Shown: positions 13,352 to 13,877 of the stretch, piece by piece
Position numbering within the stretch: the first letter of the stretch is position 1
Layout of the letters: the number at the start of each line of letters is the position of its first letter
Source: CAZSVE01 sp964610175
Lineage (GTDB): Bacteria; Pseudomonadota; Gammaproteobacteria; HK1
Assembly: GCA_964610175.1 (NCBI GenBank)
Contig: CAZSVE010000082.1
Span: 1-13,877 of the forward strand
Direction: 5' to 3'
Length of the DNA stretch: 13,877 bases
Position numbers and translations under genes: made by a program
Notes under the pieces: generated by a model
Database searches by the model: none
What the model was told of the DNA's origin: nothing
The model's input: the letters and a program-made list of their open reading frames with translations, nothing else

Positions 13352-13877
13352 TCAAATCCCCTCCGGAGCCTCGATAATCAACGAGCCAAGTGTTCCTATT
13401 CTGGATAATAGTATTTTGTCCGGCTCGCTTTCTCCGACATCGATTGTAGGTGGTGGGAAGGTTCCTGGCGTTATCAGGAGAAACGCTACACGGAAAGCTT
13501 GGTATCCTCTCCAAACGGTATCGATTTCCCATGTTCCGTCCTTGTTAACGGCTGCATATCCTTTTCCTTCCGTGTTTTCAGACCAAGGGTGGATGTACCA
13601 CTTATCCGTCAAGACATAGACCAAGATATTGTATTCTTTGTTACTATCTGCTGGTAACCCGTGAACTTTGCCGGATATATAATTATCGCTCTCAAAGCTC
13701 GTCATTTCGATACTATACGGCCCGGAACTGGTTATAGTGGAAACAAAAGATTGCAAATCATCCTTATTCAAGGAAACTTGATATTTGTCGTCTTTATATT
13801 CTGCCTCTTTTATGATAAATCCTGGCTCTTCAAAAAAATTTGTGGGTAGAAGTTTGCCATCCCAATAGCATTTAGGG
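13352..13877 (-). CDS. C-terminal part of a tryptophan/tyrosine-rich protein, 5'-partial
   Basis: The minus-strand frame is open to the right window edge and ends at TGA 13352, giving 174 visible residues (PKCYWDGKLLPTN at the left). An internal TTG at 13771 is unlikely to be the true start. The centre is beta-rich and carries a distinctive block: YNILVYVLTDKWYIHPWSEN, then GKGYAAVNKDGTWEI, then TVWRGYQAFRVAFLLI. I have an impression of similar modules at the C termini of assorted bacterial proteins, some cyanobacterial, probably as a binding or carbohydrate-type beta domain, but I cannot name the family. The end is proline-rich (TPGTFPPPTID) and then hydrophobic. No catalytic motif is visible. 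It is the first visible gene of the minus-strand AT-rich unit, 57 bases upstream of the coiled-coil gene. Confidence 0.75.
   Translation of the reverse strand, partial: PKCYWDGKLLPTNFFEEPGFIIKEAEYKDDKYQVSLNKDDLQSFVSTITSSGPYSIEMTSFESDNYISGKVHGLPADSNKEYNILVYVLTDKWYIHPWSENTEGKGYAAVNKDGTWEIDTVWRGYQAFRVAFLLITPGTFPPPTIDVGESEPDKILLSRIGTLGSLIIEAPEGI

Noticed and set aside
1..13877. tRNA or rRNA genes
   Set aside because: I saw no cloverleaf-like T-arm (GTTCRANNC with matching stems) or rRNA signature on either strand.

Overview
The window reads as the chromosome of a Gram-negative bacterium, most likely a gammaproteobacterium. The evidence is a periplasmic signal peptide, a Lol/FtsX-type inner-membrane ABC exporter, a pentapeptide-repeat family with an N-terminal membrane domain, and a bacterial acetate kinase relic. 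No gene fixes the genus. Two compositional regimes are visible. Bases 1 to about 11,460 are moderately GC-rich. From about 11,470 to the end the sequence is clearly AT-rich, with A/T-ending codons and all genes on the minus strand.

Region A (1-7352, plus strand) is a tight gene run. It holds (1) a large cysteine-containing protein, probably cut by the window edge, with a degenerate C-terminal von Willebrand A (vWA)-like domain; (2) an exported protein with SH3-like modules and a second vWA domain; (3) an ABC ATPase with all catalytic motifs; and (4) an FtsX/MacB-like permease with a very large extracytoplasmic domain, translationally coupled to the ATPase by a 4-base overlap. Together they look like a membrane machine in which an ATPase and permease drive or anchor vWA-type periplasmic proteins. 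I do not recognise it as a named system, and it is the best candidate for something undescribed.

Region B (7339-9508, plus strand) follows with overlap. It holds a four-helix membrane protein and, in the +1 frame, a pentapeptide-repeat protein. In the family I know, these are parts of one polypeptide, so this is probably one gene split by a frameshift, or a natural two-gene version.

Region C (9540 to about 11,460) is a graveyard. It holds an acetate kinase pseudogene with several indels and both terminal and internal deletions; a convergent small membrane gene whose signal-peptide start lies in another frame; a tiny broken ORF with a hairpin at its end; and a truncated toxin/nuclease-like fragment.

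Region D (about 11,470-13,877, minus strand, AT-rich) is a likely horizontally acquired cluster. Read right to left it holds the C-terminal part of a tryptophan-rich protein running off the window, a 199-residue coiled-coil protein, and a four-helix membrane protein broken into two frames. Its function is unknown. The density of frameshifts between 7,900 and 12,600 means either real decay or residual indel errors in the sequence. Acetate kinase shows true deletions as well, so at least part of it is real decay.
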